64,000 nt of DNA from Catellatospora tritici (GTDB lineage Bacteria; Actinomycetota; Actinomycetes; Mycobacteriales; Micromonosporaceae), in the NCBI RefSeq assembly GCF_019083965.1, contig NZ_JAHRCY010000029.1, positions 33,156 through 97,155 of the forward strand. The letters run 5' to 3'. A program made the position numbers and the translations under genes. Below are positions 62,601 to 64,000 of the stretch, piece after piece (the first letter of the stretch is position 1; each line of letters begins with the position of its first letter). The notes under the pieces were generated by a model that did not search any database, had not been told where the DNA came from, and was given only the letters and a program-made list of their open reading frames with translations.

Positions 62601-64000
62601 CGGCGGCACGCGGTGGCATCGCGATCGTCGGGATGGCGGGGCGTTTCCCCGGCGCCGGGGATCTGACCGAGTTCTGGTCGAACCTGCGCGACGGCGTCGA
62701 GTCGATCGTCGCCCTGACCGACGAGGAGCTGACGGCGGCGGGCGTGGCACCCGAGGTGTTCGGCCGGCCGAACTACGTCAAGGCCACGCCCAGGTTCGCC
62801 GGGAGTGACCTGTTCGACGCGGAGTTCTTCGGGTACACCGCCCGCGAGGCCGAGGTGATGGACCCGCAGCACCGGCTCTTCCTGGAGACGGCCTGGGCCG
62901 CGCTGGAGCACTCCGGCTACGACGCCGCCCAGTACGACGGCAGCATCGGTGTGTTCGGCGGCGCGGGGGCCAACCGCTACGTCCAGCACGTCTACTCGCA
63001 TCAGCAGATCGTGGACACCCTGGGCCAGACCCAGATCCTGGTCGCGAACGAGGTCGGCTTCCTGGCCTCCCGGGTGTCGTACAAGCTCGACCTGAAGGGC
63101 CCCGCGATCTCCCTGCGCGCCGCGTGCTCGACCGCCCTGGTCGCGGCGCACACGGCCTGCCGGAGCCTGCTCGCCGGGGAGTGCGACCTCGCCCTGGCGG
63201 GCGGCGTCCACGTCGATCCGAACCCGGGCACCGGTTACCTGCATCAGGACGGATCCTTCGTCTCCCCGGACGGGCACGTCCGCCCGTTCGACGCGGACGC
63301 CCGGGGCACGGTCTTCGGGACGGGCGTCGGCCTGATCGTGCTCAAGCGGCTGGAGGACGCGCTGGCCGACGGCGACACCATCCACGCCGTGATCAGGGGC
63401 TCGGCGATCAACAACGACGGCGCGGTGAAGGTCGGCTTCACCGCCCCCAGCGTGACCGGCCAGGCTGCGGTCATCACCGCCGCCCTCACCAGCGCGGGCC
63501 TCGCGCCCACGGACATCGACTACGTCGAGGCGCACGGCACGGGCACCTCGCTGGGCGACCCGATCGAGGTGCAGGCGCTGTCGCGCGCCTTCGGCGACAC
63601 CGGATCCTGCGCGCTCGGCTCGATCAAGGGCAACGTCGGCCACCTCGACGCCGCCGCCGGCATCGCCGGTCTACTCAAGACCACTCTCGCGCTCAAGCAC
63701 GAGCTGCTGCCGCCCTCGCTGAACTACACCCGGGCCAATCCCGACATCGACTTCGCCAACAGCCCGTTCCAGGTACAGGCCACCCTCGGCTCCTGGCCGC
63801 GCACCGACGGTCATGTCCGCCGCGCCGGGATCAGCGCCTTCGGCTTCGGCGGCAGCAACGCACACCTCATCCTGGAGGAGGCTCCGCTCGCCCCGGCCTC
63901 TCCGGCCAGCGCGCGTCCGACCGAGACGCTGGTCCTGTCGGCTCGTACCCCCGAAGCCCTGGAACAGGCCACCGACCGGCTGGCCGAGCACCTGCGCCGC
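62597..64000 (+). CDS. Second type I PKS, KS domain and start of the next domain, partial
   Basis: It starts at GTG 62597, overlapping the previous stop (GTGA), and is still open at the window end. The KS is complete: IAIVGMAGRFPGAGDLTEFW, DPQHRLFLETAWAALE, RAACSTALVAAH with Cys near 176, VEAHGTGTSLGDPIEV and GNVGHLDAAAG. It is followed by the KS-AT linker (ETLVLSARTPEALEQAT). It contains no N-terminal docking helix, fitting direct coupling to the preceding module. The remaining domains lie outside the window. Confidence 0.92.
   Translation, partial: MTAARGGIAIVGMAGRFPGAGDLTEFWSNLRDGVESIVALTDEELTAAGVAPEVFGRPNYVKATPRFAGSDLFDAEFFGYTAREAEVMDPQHRLFLETAWAALEHSGYDAAQYDGSIGVFGGAGANRYVQHVYSHQQIVDTLGQTQILVANEVGFLASRVSYKLDLKGPAISLRAACSTALVAAHTACRSLLAGECDLALAGGVHVDPNPGTGYLHQDGSFVSPDGHVRPFDADARGTVFGTGVGLIVLKRLEDALADGDTIHAVIRGSAINNDGAVKVGFTAPSVTGQAAVITAALTSAGLAPTDIDYVEAHGTGTSLGDPIEVQALSRAFGDTGSCALGSIKGNVGHLDAAAGIAGLLKTTLALKHELLPPSLNYTRANPDIDFANSPFQVQATLGSWPRTDGHVRRAGISAFGFGGSNAHLILEEAPLAPASPASARPTETLVLSARTPEALEQATDRLAEHLRR

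Overview
This window is high-GC actinomycete DNA: strong G/C preference at third codon positions, GGAGG-type ribosome binding sites, a CBM2-bearing secreted enzyme, a streptogrisin-like protease and TIR-WD40 proteins. A filamentous actinomycete, possibly of the Micromonosporaceae, fits, but I cannot prove the genus from sequence alone. No rRNA, tRNA or CRISPR array was seen.

Positions 1-23.8 kb are a mosaic of housekeeping, secreted and accessory genes. They include the end of a CBM2 protein, a frameshifted TPR/coiled-coil gene next to an HExxH protein, a cation/proton antiporter, a secreted M15-like protein, a chymotrypsin-fold protease, a pirin, a tautomerase, and a thiolase/ABC-2 membrane protein unit divergent from an HxlR regulator. 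They also include a methyltransferase, two TIR-WD40 genes, an FGE-sulfatase-like protein, small conserved proteins and a NudC-type Nudix hydrolase. Decayed mobile DNA is scattered through this part: a TnpB remnant, an IS6-family transposase plus fragments, and an IS5-like transposase. A broken TIR gene and a broken SMI1/KNR4 gene also lie here.

From 23.85 kb to the right edge the window holds a large hybrid NRPS/type I PKS gene cluster that runs off the end. On the minus strand: a zinc-ribbon/HTH gene with an A-PCP-C NRPS (A code Thr-like); then PCP-TE, free-standing A, A-PCP, P450, a GxCxG hydrolase, PCP-C-A-PCP, a type II thioesterase, MbtH, a free-standing C, another thioesterase, another C, an acyl-CoA dehydrogenase and a TauD-type dioxygenase. 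On the plus strand: a heterodimeric ABC exporter with a threonine-synthase-like PLP enzyme (28.4-33.2 kb). From 51.7 kb rightwards come a discrete ACP, an O-carbamoyltransferase, a methyltransferase, a half-C-A-PCP protein (A code Asp-like), a KS-AT-KR-ACP PKS and the start of a second PKS. Perfect inverted repeats mark several transcription-unit ends.

The inferred product is a modified peptide-polyketide built largely by proteins of one to a few domains acting in trans. Thr-like, Asp-like and possibly Gly-like building blocks are predicted, with malonate extension, ketoreduction, oxidation (P450, TauD, acyl-CoA dehydrogenase), carbamoylation and possibly methylation, and export by the ABC pair. 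I do not recognise the cluster as that of a known compound.
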